DNA from: Saprospiraceae bacterium
GTDB lineage: Bacteria > Bacteroidota > Bacteroidia > Chitinophagales > Saprospiraceae
Direction: 5' to 3'
DNA: 64,000 nt
NCBI GenBank assembly: GCA_022841345.1
Contig: JALHRR010000005.1
Coordinates: 101,849-165,848 of the forward strand
The translations under genes and the position numbers were made by a program. The notes under the pieces were generated by a model. That model saw nothing but the letters and a program-made list of their open reading frames with translations. It made no database searches and was not told the origin of the DNA. How positions within the stretch are numbered: the stretch's first letter is position 1; every line of letters starts with the position of its first letter. This document shows, piece after piece, positions 26,740 through 35,513 of this stretch.

Positions 26740-27020
26740 TGAAACAATTCCGCCTTTGAGAATAATCCGTAAAAAATGGTTTTGAGTGAAGCGGCCATGA
26801 CCGGTACTGTGTGAGCATTCACTAATGCCAGGCAGATAAGCAGATGGCCTGTGCAAACTAAGCAGGAACTGGAAATGCCAAGGCGAGTTTAGCGGGCATA
26901 GCGAAGCGAAAACGCATTTTTAGGATTAGGCTCAACAGCGGAAATGGTTTTTGTTTACTTTTTGCCATCTCAAAAAGTAAAAGCCCGACCGGCTTGAGGT
27001 CAATTAGAAGTAGCAAATTC
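26740..27020 (+). repeat. Repeat family R2, copy 3
   Basis: In the 26562-27142 gap. It starts GAAACAATTCCGCC like copy 2 and is nearly identical to it in the outer blocks. The middle (AGGCAGATAAGCAGATGGCCT) differs but still allows an AGGC / GCCT stem. The 3' hairpin is ACTTTTTG / CAAAAAGT. The remainder of the gap has no gene. Confidence 0.82.
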
Positions 27021-27142
27021 CATGTTTTTAGTTAGTAGAAAAAAGCCATTTTTATTGACTTCTTTATCGGGAATTAAAACAAAACACTATTTTTCAGCAC
27101 TCAAAACAACATCCAATATTTAACAAACCATAATCCCTGCAT

Positions 27143-28363
27143 ATGAGCCAGCCAACAGGTCTTAATTTTCTATTAGTATCCAGTTATTTTAAAGGCGAAG
27201 AATTCATCAGAGCCTGCAAAAGAGCAGGAAACAATGTTTATTTTCTGACAGCTTTAAAATTGAAAGGCAGTCCATGGCCATATGACCATATAGATGAGAC
27301 ATTTTATCTCGAAGATGGTCCGGATGGGGTCTGGAAGCCGGCAGATATGATTAAAGGACTTGCCTGGTTGATGAGAAGCAAAAAAATAGACAGAGTGGTC
27401 GCCCTGGATGATTTTGATGTCGAGAAAGCAGCTCATATCAGAGAGGAATTCAGAATTCCCGGAATGGGTCAATCTACTGCCCGATATTTCAGAGATAAAC
27501 TGGCTATGAGAATAAGAGCAAAGGAAGCAGGCATTCCAGTCCCTCCCTTCACACCATTGTTCAATGATGCAGAAATTAATCATTATCTGGATACAGTGGA
27601 AGGCCCCTGGCTGATCAAACCGAGATCTGAAGCTTCTGCTACCGGAATCACCAAATGTAAGACTAAAGACGAAATTTGGGCTGTTCTGAATAAACTGGGA
27701 GAAAGAAGATATCAATACCTCGCTGAGCAATTCAAGCCAGGAGATGTATTTCACGTAGATTCACTTTCTGAAGATGGCACACTAGTATTTTGCAAATCCA
27801 GCCGCTACCTCAATACTCCTATGGAAGTTGCTCACGGAGGTGGAATATTCAGATCCGCTGCATTACCCAATACAAATGCTGATGCAAAGAAACTGAAAGC
27901 GCTTACGGAAAAAGTTATGAATGCTTTCAGGATGGTATATAGTGCTTCTCATACAGAATTTATAAAATCACATGAGACAGGTGAGTTTGTATTTCTAGAG
28001 ACCTCTTCCAGAGTCGGTGGTGCACATCTGGCCGAAATGGTGGAAGCAGCTACAGGAATTAATCTATGGAGAGAATGGGCAAACCTGGAAACTGCACAAG
28101 CTTTGGGCAAAAAATATACATTACCCAAAACCGAAGATTCCAGCGCAGGAATTGTAGTTTCTCTAGCCAGACAGGAATGGCCCGACACCAGCTCATTCAA
28201 TGATCCTGAAATCTGGTGGCGCATGAATAAAGAGTACCACGTAGGTTTTATTCTTAAAGCAAAAGACAAAAAACGACTGGACGAATTACTGGAGTCTTAT
28301 GCTAAAAAAATATTTGAAGGGTATCATGCAAGTGCTCCGGTACCGGAGAAACCAACGAATTAG
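27143..28363 (+). CDS. ATP-grasp family enzyme
   Basis: A 406-residue cytoplasmic protein with an N-terminal Rossmann-like part (LNFLLVSSYF ... FLTALKLKG, then VVALDDFDVEKAA) and an ATP-grasp core: the RDKLAMRIRAKEAGIPVPPF helix, the ATP-binding WLIKPRSEASATGI strand, YLAEQFKPGDVFHVDS, and the metal-binding FVFLETSSRVGGAHLAEMVEAATGINLW. Relatives of carbamoyl-phosphate synthase large chain and biotin carboxylase fold link a carboxylate to an amine or thiol using ATP. The product made here cannot be told from sequence. It stands alone between repeat regions, so there is no operon clue. Confidence 0.85.
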   Translation: MSQPTGLNFLLVSSYFKGEEFIRACKRAGNNVYFLTALKLKGSPWPYDHIDETFYLEDGPDGVWKPADMIKGLAWLMRSKKIDRVVALDDFDVEKAAHIREEFRIPGMGQSTARYFRDKLAMRIRAKEAGIPVPPFTPLFNDAEINHYLDTVEGPWLIKPRSEASATGITKCKTKDEIWAVLNKLGERRYQYLAEQFKPGDVFHVDSLSEDGTLVFCKSSRYLNTPMEVAHGGGIFRSAALPNTNADAKKLKALTEKVMNAFRMVYSASHTEFIKSHETGEFVFLETSSRVGGAHLAEMVEAATGINLWREWANLETAQALGKKYTLPKTEDSSAGIVVSLARQEWPDTSSFNDPEIWWRMNKEYHVGFILKAKDKKRLDELLESYAKKIFEGYHASAPVPEKPTN

Positions 28364-28455
28364 AAGAAACATCCGGCTATTGGCTTTTGGCCTTTAGCTG
28401 TTGGCAAACAGCCGTGTGTGAGTTGTGTGTTTGGTGTGTGAACCCTATCCCTGCC
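28364..28455 (+). repeat. R5-like tract after the ATP-grasp gene
   Basis: Contains GGCTATTGGCTTTTGGCCTTTAGC, AACAGCC and GTGTGTGAGTTGTGTGT words, also found near 53880-54100 in reverse orientation. No gene. Confidence 0.45.
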
Positions 28456-28620
28456 CTTTCCCTTTTGAAGGATGAACGAGCAAAAAAGGTACTAAACGTA
28501 CCTTTTTTGTGAAGTGAACCGAGTGGTGAAGCGAGCCCCGTCGAGCAAAACTACGAGGCTACTCCAATTTCATGTGATACAATTTCTTCAAAAGAGAAGG
28601 ACCGGGGGTGAGTTAAAGTT
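28456..28620 (+). repeat. Hairpin repeat family R3, copy 1
   Basis: An outer imperfect stem (CCCTTTTGAAG near 28460-28470 with CTTCAAAAGAG at 28586-28596) encloses a perfect inner stem AAAAAAGGTAC / GTACCTTTTTT (28482-28492 and 28498-28508) and a further CGAGCC ... GAGGCT pair. A related element is at 50920. Confidence 0.65.
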
Positions 28621-28762
28621 GGGAAAAAGGTTGCATTCAGGTGCTGAGTTGTGAAAGAGTAACTGAACAGCCATGGGGTGTGAGTTGCGTGTTCGTGTGT
28701 GGAACCCTATCACGGCCTCTACGCTCAAGGCTGTAGTCGGGAAGAAGTTGACGGCTTAATTT

Positions 28763-28945
28763 TAGCGCCAGCCATCACCTTGCAACTTTTGAAGCGAAGC
28801 TGAAAAAAGTTGCAAGACACTTGTAGCGTAGTGAGCAAAGCGAACCTCGCTATCACCTTTTTGTGGCTTGCCCCACGAAAAGACATCACTTTTCAAAGTG
28901 GAGCTGCAGAAAAACATCACGTCGCTTCGATAAATCCCAGAAAAT
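28763..28945 (+). repeat. Hairpin-array repeat R1, copy D
   Basis: Stem 1 is CTTGCAACTTTT / AAAAGTTGCAAG, as in copy C. An extra stem, TAGCG / CGCTA (28824-28828 and 28848-28852), sits where copy B has TGCCG / CGGTA. Stem 2 is CTTTTTGTGG / CCACGAAAAG with a G-T pair (28857-28866 and 28873-28882). Stem 3 is TTTTC / GAAAA. Stem 4 has changed to TCG-CTT-CGA. The linkers read CATCACC, TATCACC and ACATCAC. The remainder of the gap, 28946-29308, has no gene that can be supported. Confidence 0.83.
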
Positions 28946-29308
28946 AGCTGCAAATATTTACCGACTAAGCAGTGAGGGTTGGAAATGCATGTGGGGACTC
29001 TATCGGTTTCCTTTCCCGCTGAAATGGATGGTAGAAAAGCTAGTTCCAAATGGATCCAAACTTATCGATTTTGATATTTACTTAACAGCATTTGCAACAA
29101 CTGCTATAATAATTTTACACAGATTGTTACATATTCCCAAATAAATGAATATTTTTCACGCGTCAAATGAGTTTTAGAGTAGGAAGAGCAGTACAGGCAT
29201 TAGTGGTAATAACTCATCCCTAATCAAAATACAGCTGAAAAAATTCACTCAGATGGCTGTGCAAAACTATATTGATCCTCAATTGTGATTTAACTGAGAA
29301 AAGTTGAT

Positions 29309-29791
29309 ATGAAAATCGCTTATTTACACGGACTAGAGCGAAAATTGTCCGGTGAAAAAAGGTTAGTGTTGGAAAATTTCGGTCAGGTCTGGGCACCGGA
29401 AATAAAATATCAACAACCTAAAATGTTGAGTTCGCTGCTGGAAGATGCTCCATTCGAACCAGACGCAGTAATAGGCAGCAGTATGGGTGGATACGCTGCA
29501 TATTTTCTCAGTCGTTGCTGGGCGTGCGATGCGCTGTTATTTAATCCCGCATTCGTCAACCGACCATTTGACCCCGATATTACCGGACTATATTATCCTG
29601 AAGACGAACATCCATTTATGCAAATTATTCTGGGTGAGGTAGATGATGTTATTCCTCCGGATTTGAATCAGGCATATATAGAAGCCAACCTGTCAATGGA
29701 GGATATTGATATCTTCGTAAGGGCAGGCCTGGGACACAGAATACCATTGCCTGTGTTTGAAGAAGAGGTTACAGCTTTCTTTGAATTTTAA
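29309..29791 (+). CDS. YqiA/YcfP-family alpha/beta hydrolase (UPF0227-like)
   Basis: A 160-residue compact hydrolase of usual family length. It opens with the strand IAYLHGLE, has the nucleophile elbow GSSMGG with Ser58, an acidic GEVDDVIPP segment and the terminal GLGHRIP histidine. The family includes E. coli YqiA, an esterase active on short acyl esters, and proteins of unknown substrate. There is no signal peptide, so it is cytoplasmic. It is monocistronic. Confidence 0.8.
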   Translation: MKIAYLHGLERKLSGEKRLVLENFGQVWAPEIKYQQPKMLSSLLEDAPFEPDAVIGSSMGGYAAYFLSRCWACDALLFNPAFVNRPFDPDITGLYYPEDEHPFMQIILGEVDDVIPPDLNQAYIEANLSMEDIDIFVRAGLGHRIPLPVFEEEVTAFFEF

Positions 29792-29816
29792 AGCCGCGTT
29801 TCAGAGCATTTTTCGT

Positions 29817-29824
29817 TAGCTTTG
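29817..29824 (+). promoter_or_regulatory. Possible -7 box upstream of the T9SS gene at 29924
   Basis: TAGCTTTG matches TAnnTTTG. It is about 100 bases before the start, and no good -33 element is present, so it is only a possibility. Confidence 0.25.
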
Positions 29825-29923
29825 TTATTCATTGGCAAGTTTTCCGGGCCCAGGCTCCTCTGGGGCTCAGCTAAATCGTTGTTTGTTTTTGCATCAGGAA
29901 GTTAATACCAAAATTATCCGGTC

Positions 29924-31138
29924 ATGAAGCAATCTATCAAACAGTTCTATTTATTTCTTGTACTTTCAGTAAGCATTGTTCCTTTGTATGCAGGGCATAT
30001 TATCGGAGGTAATATGTCATACAAATGCCTGGGGAACAACTGGTTTGAATTTAACTTACAATTATACAGGGATTGCAATTGCACAAGTTGCGCAGATTTT
30101 GACCCCATTGTCTATCTCAGCCTGTACAGATGCGGTAATGTAGTAAACTGTAATGGGCTCAACCAGTCGGACCATTGGATAACTCTGGATTTGCCTTTAA
30201 TTTCCAGATCAACAGTATCAAATCCAGATATACCCGGATTTCAGTTTCCGGAGCAGTGTCTTGAAAGAGGAGATTATAAATTTGCCCTTGCCTTACCGCT
30301 AAGCAACGAAATATATTATATTTCATACCAACGATGCTGTCGTCCTGAAACTGTAACCAATATTATTAATCCCCGAAATGTGGGAATGACTATTTTCACT
30401 GAAATTCAATTAAATGCTTTTGAAGCATGCAATTCAAGTTCAATTTTTCAGGAATCAATAAGTCCTGTATTTTGTCTTGGGGAAACAATGGAAATTGACC
30501 ATAGTGCCCTTGATCCTGATGGGGACTCCCTTGTGTATTCTATTTGTTCACCGTTCACTGGTGCAGGACTAGGAGGGGGACCAGACATGCCAGGAGGAAA
30601 TACCAATGCCTGTAATGGTATTATTCCTATTCCATCTTGTCCGCCGCCCTACAACTTTGTAGATTATACTTCAGGCTTTTCCGGTGGAAATCCTTTAGGA
30701 CCCGGTTCTCAATTCAGCATTAATCCTACATCTGGTTTAATCACTGTAAAACCTACCATTGCAGGTCATTTCCTGGTGGCAATTTGTGTAGAAGAATATA
30801 GAAATGGTGTATTGATCAACACTTCATCCAGAGAATTCACATATTTGGCGGCTGCTTGTCAGACCACTTATACTCGTGAAAACTTGAATCCCGGTTCTCT
30901 CAAGCTATTCCCAAATCCTGCAAATAATTTTATACACATAACTATTCAACACGCAGGAACTGCTTCAAACCAAATCCATATTTTCAATAGCTATGGACAA
31001 TGCATAGAAAAGCTTGATTTGATCTCCAATGATCAAAAACTGGATATAAGCGGATGGCCTGAAGGATTATATAATTTGATACTTTTGGAGGATGGTAAAG
31101 TAGTTCAGACAGAGAAACTTGTGAAGATCGAAAATTGA
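29924..31138 (+). CDS. T9SS-sorted surface protein with HIIGG-type N-terminal module
   Basis: A 404-residue protein with a signal peptide (cut after LYAG), followed at once by HIIGGNMSYKCLGNNWFEF. This opening is typical of many large Bacteroidota surface proteins and adhesins, in which it begins an immunoglobulin-like domain. A second module near residues 190-300 contains LDPDGDSLVYS and INPTSGLITVKPT, which are PKD/cadherin-like strand motifs, and then AICVEEYRNGVLI. Residues of about 322-404 are a T9SS type A sorting domain (LKLFPNPANNFIHI). The function is probably structural or adhesive. Relatives are often much longer, so this may be a minimal member rather than a truncated one, because the sorting domain is intact. 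Confidence 0.83.
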   Translation: MKQSIKQFYLFLVLSVSIVPLYAGHIIGGNMSYKCLGNNWFEFNLQLYRDCNCTSCADFDPIVYLSLYRCGNVVNCNGLNQSDHWITLDLPLISRSTVSNPDIPGFQFPEQCLERGDYKFALALPLSNEIYYISYQRCCRPETVTNIINPRNVGMTIFTEIQLNAFEACNSSSIFQESISPVFCLGETMEIDHSALDPDGDSLVYSICSPFTGAGLGGGPDMPGGNTNACNGIIPIPSCPPPYNFVDYTSGFSGGNPLGPGSQFSINPTSGLITVKPTIAGHFLVAICVEEYRNGVLINTSSREFTYLAAACQTTYTRENLNPGSLKLFPNPANNFIHITIQHAGTASNQIHIFNSYGQCIEKLDLISNDQKLDISGWPEGLYNLILLEDGKVVQTEKLVKIEN

Positions 31139-31166
31139 TACATAAAATCTAAGTATCCAATGTAAT

Positions 31167-31197
31167 TAAAAAAGCCCAAACAACTTTGTCCGGGCTC
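31167..31197 (-). terminator. Intrinsic terminator for rng
   Basis: On the minus strand AGCCCGGACAA pairs with TTGTTTGGGCT over 11 positions, two of them G-U, and six T follow. In plus orientation the same stem has mismatches, so it mainly serves the minus-strand gene. Confidence 0.75.
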
Positions 31198-31223
31198 TTT
31201 CAATTTCTTTACATAAAGTTCTC

Positions 31224-32777
31224 TTAAGTCAATCGAATCTCATCTCCTGATTTATCAAAGAAATGATATTCATGGATATGACATTCTTCATTGGGAACCA
31301 CTCTGATCCATTTTTTAAATTTAAAGTACCATTTCATTCTTGTTGAGGGGAATCCCTGCATAAGGAATGCGTGAACGAAAGGATGCACCTGAATGGAGAA
31401 GGACAAGTTTGGTCTGGATTGCAACACAAATTGCATATCGCGTTCCAGTTCGTCCACTACGAGAATTGTAGGATTGACTTTGCCCGTTCCCTGACAGCTG
31501 GGACATACTTCTGCCGTATTGATCTTAACTTCAGGCTTCACTCTCTCACGGGTGATTTGCATAAGGCCGAATTTGCTCAGAGGCAAAATCGTATGCTGAG
31601 CTCTGTCCAGGTGCATGAAATCGCGCATTTTTTGCTCAAGCACTTTTCTGTGCTCAGCGTTTTTCATGTCGATAAAGTCAATCACAATCAAGCCTCCGAT
31701 ATCTCTGAGCCTCAGTTGTCTTGCAATTTCTTCACCAGCCTCCAGATTGACTCCTAGTATGGCATTATCCTGTACATTGACCACATTCTTGGGACCACTG
31801 TTGACATCGATTACATGCATCGCTTCCGTATGCTCGATGATCAGATAAGCACCACTGCTCATAGTTGCAGTCTTACCAAAAGATGATTTGATCTGCCGCG
31901 TGATACCATGTGCTTCGAATATAGGCACCCGGGTTCTGTGCAACTGAACAATTTTAGCTTTGTCAGGAGCAATATCCGTTATATAGCTCTTAATGTTTTC
32001 ATACAAGTCTTTATCATTGATGACAATCCTGTTGAATGAGTCACTTAGGATATCACGCAGAATACTGGACGTTTTATCCAGCTCAGAAAGCAGTTTTCCG
32101 GGTGGAGTGGTCACTTTGATCAGTTGCTGATACATTTGTTCCCACTTATCTACCAGCTCTTTCAACTCTTCGTGCAGATCAGCAACTTTTTTCCCTTCGG
32201 CCGCTGTGCGAACGATTAGTCCGAAGTTCTTTGGTTTGATACTTTCAATCAAGACCTGCAACCGCTTTCTCTCTTCCTGATTGGTAATTTTCTTGGATAC
32301 GGCCACCCCATTTGCAAATGGAGTGAGTACCATCAATCTGCCCGGGATGTTAATTTCGCAACTAAGGCGGGGGCCTTTCGTGGAGATTGGTTCTTTCAAT
32401 ATTTGAACCAGAACATGAGTCTTCTTGGATAAGACCTGATCGATTTTACCTGTTTTGACTATTTCTTCACTCAGGTCAAAGCCTTCCAATTTTGAGGATT
32501 TACTTTCTCCGCTTAAAGCTTGCTGAGTAAACTTGATCAGAGATGGAATTTTTGGACCCAAATCTGTGTAATGCAAAAATGCATCTTTCTTATATCCGAT
32601 ATCCACAAACGCGGCGTTGAGGCCCGGCATCAACTTCTTAATTTTGCCGACAAAAATGTCGCCAATAGAAAAATTAGAATTGGTTTTTTGCCTGTGAATT
32701 TCAACCAGGCGGCTGTCTTCCAGTAAGGCGATCTCTACATCCGTCGCGGTGGAATTGATAATTAATTCCTTTTCCAC
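31224..32777 (-). CDS. rng: Ribonuclease G/E family endoribonuclease
   Basis: A protein of about 517 residues. Residues of about 20-110 contain an S1 RNA-binding domain (IGDIFVGKIKKLMPGLNAAFVDIGYKKDAFLH). The RNase E/G catalytic domain follows, with TMSSGAYLIIEHTEAMHVIDVNSG and GGLIVIDFIDMKN, whose aspartates bind magnesium. The CPSCQGTGKV motif near residue 430 is the zinc link. The length fits RNase G, without the scaffold tail of RNase E. I choose the GTG at 32777 because the product then begins with EKELIINST, as homologues do; an upstream GTG at 32828 would add 17 unlikely residues. It follows the HU, TPR and small ribosomal-type genes, a common Bacteroidota order. Confidence 0.93.
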   Translation of the reverse strand: MEKELIINSTATDVEIALLEDSRLVEIHRQKTNSNFSIGDIFVGKIKKLMPGLNAAFVDIGYKKDAFLHYTDLGPKIPSLIKFTQQALSGESKSSKLEGFDLSEEIVKTGKIDQVLSKKTHVLVQILKEPISTKGPRLSCEINIPGRLMVLTPFANGVAVSKKITNQEERKRLQVLIESIKPKNFGLIVRTAAEGKKVADLHEELKELVDKWEQMYQQLIKVTTPPGKLLSELDKTSSILRDILSDSFNRIVINDKDLYENIKSYITDIAPDKAKIVQLHRTRVPIFEAHGITRQIKSSFGKTATMSSGAYLIIEHTEAMHVIDVNSGPKNVVNVQDNAILGVNLEAGEEIARQLRLRDIGGLIVIDFIDMKNAEHRKVLEQKMRDFMHLDRAQHTILPLSKFGLMQITRERVKPEVKINTAEVCPSCQGTGKVNPTILVVDELERDMQFVLQSRPNLSFSIQVHPFVHAFLMQGFPSTRMKWYFKFKKWIRVVPNEECHIHEYHFFDKSGDEIRLT

Positions 32778-33046
32778 AATTTTATTTTTATAGGTCAATG
32801 TACAGCTGCAACAAGCGCAGAAGTACACAAAATGATTTTGAATGCTTCAGAAAGCAATCTTTAATCTGACGGAGAAGATAGTATCGAATAAAAAACCTGA
32901 AACAGCGTCTCAGGTATCAACCAGCTAATCAAAATACGAATCGCAAGTTATAACAAAGCACTTAGTATAATACAAAATGCTTCCATTTCTTTTAATTGCT
33001 CAACATTAAAATAAGAATTCTTTACAAAAGATTCCTGAATTATTTT
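32778..33046. other. Noncoding region between rng and the 30-residue gene
   Basis: An AT-rich gap of about 270 bases with no gene. It should contain the rng promoter on the minus strand; no convincing TAnnTTTG box could be assigned. Confidence 0.35.
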
Positions 33047-33137
33047 CCTGTAAGCCGGGTTTGATTTGTACCTGCCAATCTATATATCTACAAACAAGGC
33101 CGTACATTTCCAAATAACTGGTTCAACAGTAATCCAA
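33047..33137 (-). pseudogene. Possible remnant of the 3' end of RNase P RNA (rnpB)
   Basis: On the minus strand the segment includes GGAAATGTACGGCC, then GTAGATATATAGATTGGC and ACAAATCAAACCCGGCTTACAGG. Bacterial RNase P RNA ends with a TAGATGAATG-like block followed by ACARAACCCGGCTTAYAGG. The match covers only the 3' part; the conserved 5' GAAAGTCCGGGC block is absent from the neighbourhood, so a complete functional RNA does not fit here. It is a decayed or partial copy, or chance similarity. Confidence 0.3.
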
Positions 33138-33171
33138 CATCACAAATATTCACTTTCTGAAAATAATAATG

Positions 33172-33194
33172 CAGGGTTGAAAAAATCAACCCTG
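33172..33194 (-). terminator. Hairpin after the 30-residue gene
   Basis: A perfect nine-pair stem CAGGGTTGA / TCAACCCTG with a five-base loop, five bases past the stop codon on the minus strand, followed by an AT-rich stretch but no long T run. Confidence 0.6.
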
Positions 33195-33198
33195 TCAT

Positions 33199-33291
33199 TT
33201 ATTTCTTCTTCTTGTGCCTGTTTTTACGAAGACGCTTTTTACGCTTGTGCGTAGCAATCTTATGTCTTTTTCTCTTTTTACCGCAAGGCAT
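33199..33291 (-). CDS. AURKAIP1/COX24-domain small basic protein (30 aa, ribosome-associated type)
   Basis: A 30-residue gene: it starts MPCGKKRKRHKIATHKR and continues with almost only Lys, Arg and His to the stop. This matches the AURKAIP1/COX24 domain family, found in mitochondrial ribosomal protein mS38 and in very short bacterial proteins that are conserved across Bacteroidota. A role in the ribosome is inferred from the family and composition. It lies 33 bases downstream of the TPR gene, in the order HU, TPR, this gene, rng, and is followed by a strong hairpin. Many gene finders will miss it because of its length. Confidence 0.85.
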   Translation of the reverse strand: MPCGKKRKRHKIATHKRKKRLRKNRHKKKK

Positions 33292-33324
33292 AATGCTTAA
33301 ATTTTATAAAATGATACAACAATA

Positions 33325-34104
33325 TTATTTACAACGCAGACTCATTTCGTCCGCTTTTTCAGTCATTCCTGCTCCTTTGTATGCCTGACTCAACATACAG
33401 GCGATCACATCAGAGCCACTATCCAAACTCAAAGCTTTCTCAAGCCTCTCGATAGCCTTATCATATTGACCCGTTTTCACAGCAAACCTTCCAAGGTTAT
33501 ACAGTATGCCCGGATTATCCGGATTTGCTGCTTCCAATTCGCGTAACATCAGGATTCCGGCCATTGGATTGTCTGCCGGGGGCCCTTCTACCAATGCTAC
33601 TGCCAAATTGACCTTATGTCTCAGCTCAGAAGGTTCAAGCTCAATGGCTTTATTCAGGGCATCCTGTGCTTCACTTGAACAATAAGAACGAATTTCTTCA
33701 CTTTCAGTTTTTTGAATACAAAAAGTAAAAGTCGTACCGGCTATTGACCAGGCATTGGCTGTTTGCTCAATTTTTGCCACCTGAGCAGCATAATATCCGG
33801 CAATTGCCGGTTGATTCAGTTTGAACCATCTGGAGGACAACTCCTTCAAATTTTCAGATATCTCAATTGAATCAGACGAATTTTCAATCTGTTCTTCTAA
33901 GGTTTCTATAGCAGGAAGGAAATCATCCTCAATTGCAGCTTTCCCTTCACGCAACAAGCGGTCCGGTGTAACCAGCTGGGTAATGATAGCTTCTTTCTCT
34001 TGTTTATTTCCTTTCGATGTGGATACTATCGGGAAAGCAAAATACAACACTAGTAACAACACCACGGACCCTGAAACAATTCCTAATTGCCATTTTGAAA
34101 ACAT
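33325..34104 (-). CDS. Membrane-anchored tetratricopeptide repeat protein
   Basis: A 259-residue protein with one N-terminal membrane segment at about residues 7-27 and a periplasmic or extracytoplasmic helical part. TPR units are clear towards the C-terminus (NPGILYNLGRFAVKTGQYDKAIERLEKALSLD; DVIACMLSQAYKGAGMTEKAD), with diverged repeats before them. TPRs mediate protein contacts; the partner is unknown. The start is nine bases after the HU stop, so the two are co-transcribed. This TPR gene next to HU and RNase G is a recurrent Bacteroidota arrangement. Confidence 0.85.
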   Translation of the reverse strand: MFSKWQLGIVSGSVVLLLVLYFAFPIVSTSKGNKQEKEAIITQLVTPDRLLREGKAAIEDDFLPAIETLEEQIENSSDSIEISENLKELSSRWFKLNQPAIAGYYAAQVAKIEQTANAWSIAGTTFTFCIQKTESEEIRSYCSSEAQDALNKAIELEPSELRHKVNLAVALVEGPPADNPMAGILMLRELEAANPDNPGILYNLGRFAVKTGQYDKAIERLEKALSLDSGSDVIACMLSQAYKGAGMTEKADEMSLRCK

Positions 34105-34113
34105 AAGACTGGA

Positions 34114-34422
34114 TTAGTCTTCTTCAATAACCGGCGCAGCTGTCACTTTATCCTTCACCTGCTCAAGAAATACTTTAGCCGGCTTGAATGAAGGAATAAA
34201 ATGCTCTGGAATCTCAATAGATATATTCTTCTTAATATGACGACCTATTTTCTTTTTTCTTTTCTTAATAACAAAAGAACCAAAACCGCGGATATATACA
34301 TTCTCACCTTCAGCTAATGCATTTTTCACCTCTGTGAAAAAATTCTCCATCGTTACTAATACGTCCACTTTAGGAACTCCTGTCTTCTCCGAAATCATAG
34401 AAACCAAATCTGCCTTCCTCAT
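34114..34422 (-). CDS. HU/IHF-family DNA-binding protein
   Basis: A 102-residue nucleoid protein. The N-terminal helices MRKADLVSMISEKTGVPK and the strand GENVYIRGFGSFVIKKRKKKIGRH match HU/IHF; the flexible DNA-binding arm with IEIPEHFIPSFKPAK follows. The tail of about ten residues after KDKV is acidic. It bends and wraps DNA. It starts the minus-strand unit HU-TPR-small basic protein. HU and IHF types cannot be separated firmly; the IPEHFIPSFKP arm is typical of the Bacteroidota group annotated either way. Confidence 0.93.
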   Translation of the reverse strand: MRKADLVSMISEKTGVPKVDVLVTMENFFTEVKNALAEGENVYIRGFGSFVIKKRKKKIGRHIKKNISIEIPEHFIPSFKPAKVFLEQVKDKVTAAPVIEED

Positions 34423-34509
34423 TAGTATCTCATTTATAATAAGTTAGATAAAAAAATCTGCCTCGCGGCAAAAGCGTGGCAAATTTCGCAATTTTATGCT
34501 TATATCAAA

Positions 34510-34531
34510 AACTAATTGACAAAATGTCAAT
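34510..34531 (-). terminator. Weak hairpin after the mevalonate cluster
   Basis: TTGAC / GTCAA stem with an AT loop, followed on the minus strand by TTAGTTTTT. It is short, so only a weak terminator candidate. Confidence 0.3.
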
Positions 34532-34559
34532 ATTTATTTCGCCAAATGCTCTACAGGCC

Positions 34560-35504
34560 TTAGAATACCTGAAACACGGGCTTTATCATTTTCTTGAATG
34601 GAAAGACATTAAAGTAGCCTTTATTATAAAAATAGGCATAATCCTCCATCGGATCTTCACTTAATGCACACACAAAATCTCCTCCCCATGCTCCCAAAGA
34701 TTTTACAACTCCCTTAAAATCAGGAAAAAGTCTTTGCTGAACAGGCTCCATTTTCAGGTAAGTCCCTATAAGGTATTCGTGTCTTTGTAAAAGTTCAATC
34801 ATGTACTCATGGCTCCTCGCTTTTGTAAGCGAAGTAGAAATATCGCTGATCTCGTCTATCAGTGTATCAGGGACTTTCCCAAGAGACTTGAAATAACTTA
34901 TACTGGCAGCAGTATTTGCTTTATTTCCCAGGTACAAAAATATAAATTGATCCGCTTTGATTGGTTCAAATGGAATACCTTCTACCTCAGCCTGACCAAA
35001 TTGATTTCTGCTATACAAAATTGGAGAATTGGCACTTGCACAGGCAATATCGTACCCTGACCCGCCAAAAGCAGCATTTAGCATCTCATATGGATTTAAC
35101 CCCGTCGCTTCAGACAAAGTATAGATCATGGTGGAACTTGTCCCCAAACCCCATTGTTTGGGAAAATCAATTTTAAACTTAAGCCGGTTCACCTTATTCC
35201 ACCACTGTGGATTAAAATCTTTAATAAATTTAATCAGTGCCGCAAGGGATGCAGCTATATCAGGTTTGTTTGTTGAAATAATGCTGCCGTCTGACTTTTT
35301 TATCCTGGCCTCAAACCACAGCATCTCGTACATATCTTCACTTTGCCAGAGTAATATTTCTTCATTGTCGTCACCTGTCCAAACATCCAGATTCTGGCCA
35401 TATTTGACAGGAATAGCCAGCCCGGTAGCACCTTCCAGGATTACATATTCACCACTGATTAAGAGCTTGCCACTTCCACGATATGATTGAGATGGTTCTG
35501 TCAT
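34560..35504 (-). CDS. GYDIA-type GHMP kinase (mevalonate cluster)
   Basis: A 314-residue GHMP-superfamily protein. The substrate-entry strand GSGKLLISGEYVILEG, the ATP-binding loop WGLGTSSTMIYTLSEA (P-X3-G-L-G-S-S variant) and GGSGYDIACASANSPILY, the GYDIA block, are diagnostic. Position next to mvaA and fni argues for a mevalonate or phosphomevalonate kinase role; the exact step is inferred. The C-terminal LGAWGGDFVCAL segment fits the usual GHMP GAGGGG region. The start is nine bases after the HMG-CoA reductase stop, so translation is probably linked. Confidence 0.88.
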   Translation of the reverse strand: MTEPSQSYRGSGKLLISGEYVILEGATGLAIPVKYGQNLDVWTGDDNEEILLWQSEDMYEMLWFEARIKKSDGSIISTNKPDIAASLAALIKFIKDFNPQWWNKVNRLKFKIDFPKQWGLGTSSTMIYTLSEATGLNPYEMLNAAFGGSGYDIACASANSPILYSRNQFGQAEVEGIPFEPIKADQFIFLYLGNKANTAASISYFKSLGKVPDTLIDEISDISTSLTKARSHEYMIELLQRHEYLIGTYLKMEPVQQRLFPDFKGVVKSLGAWGGDFVCALSEDPMEDYAYFYNKGYFNVFPFKKMIKPVFQVF

Positions 35505-35513
35505 TGTAGGATT

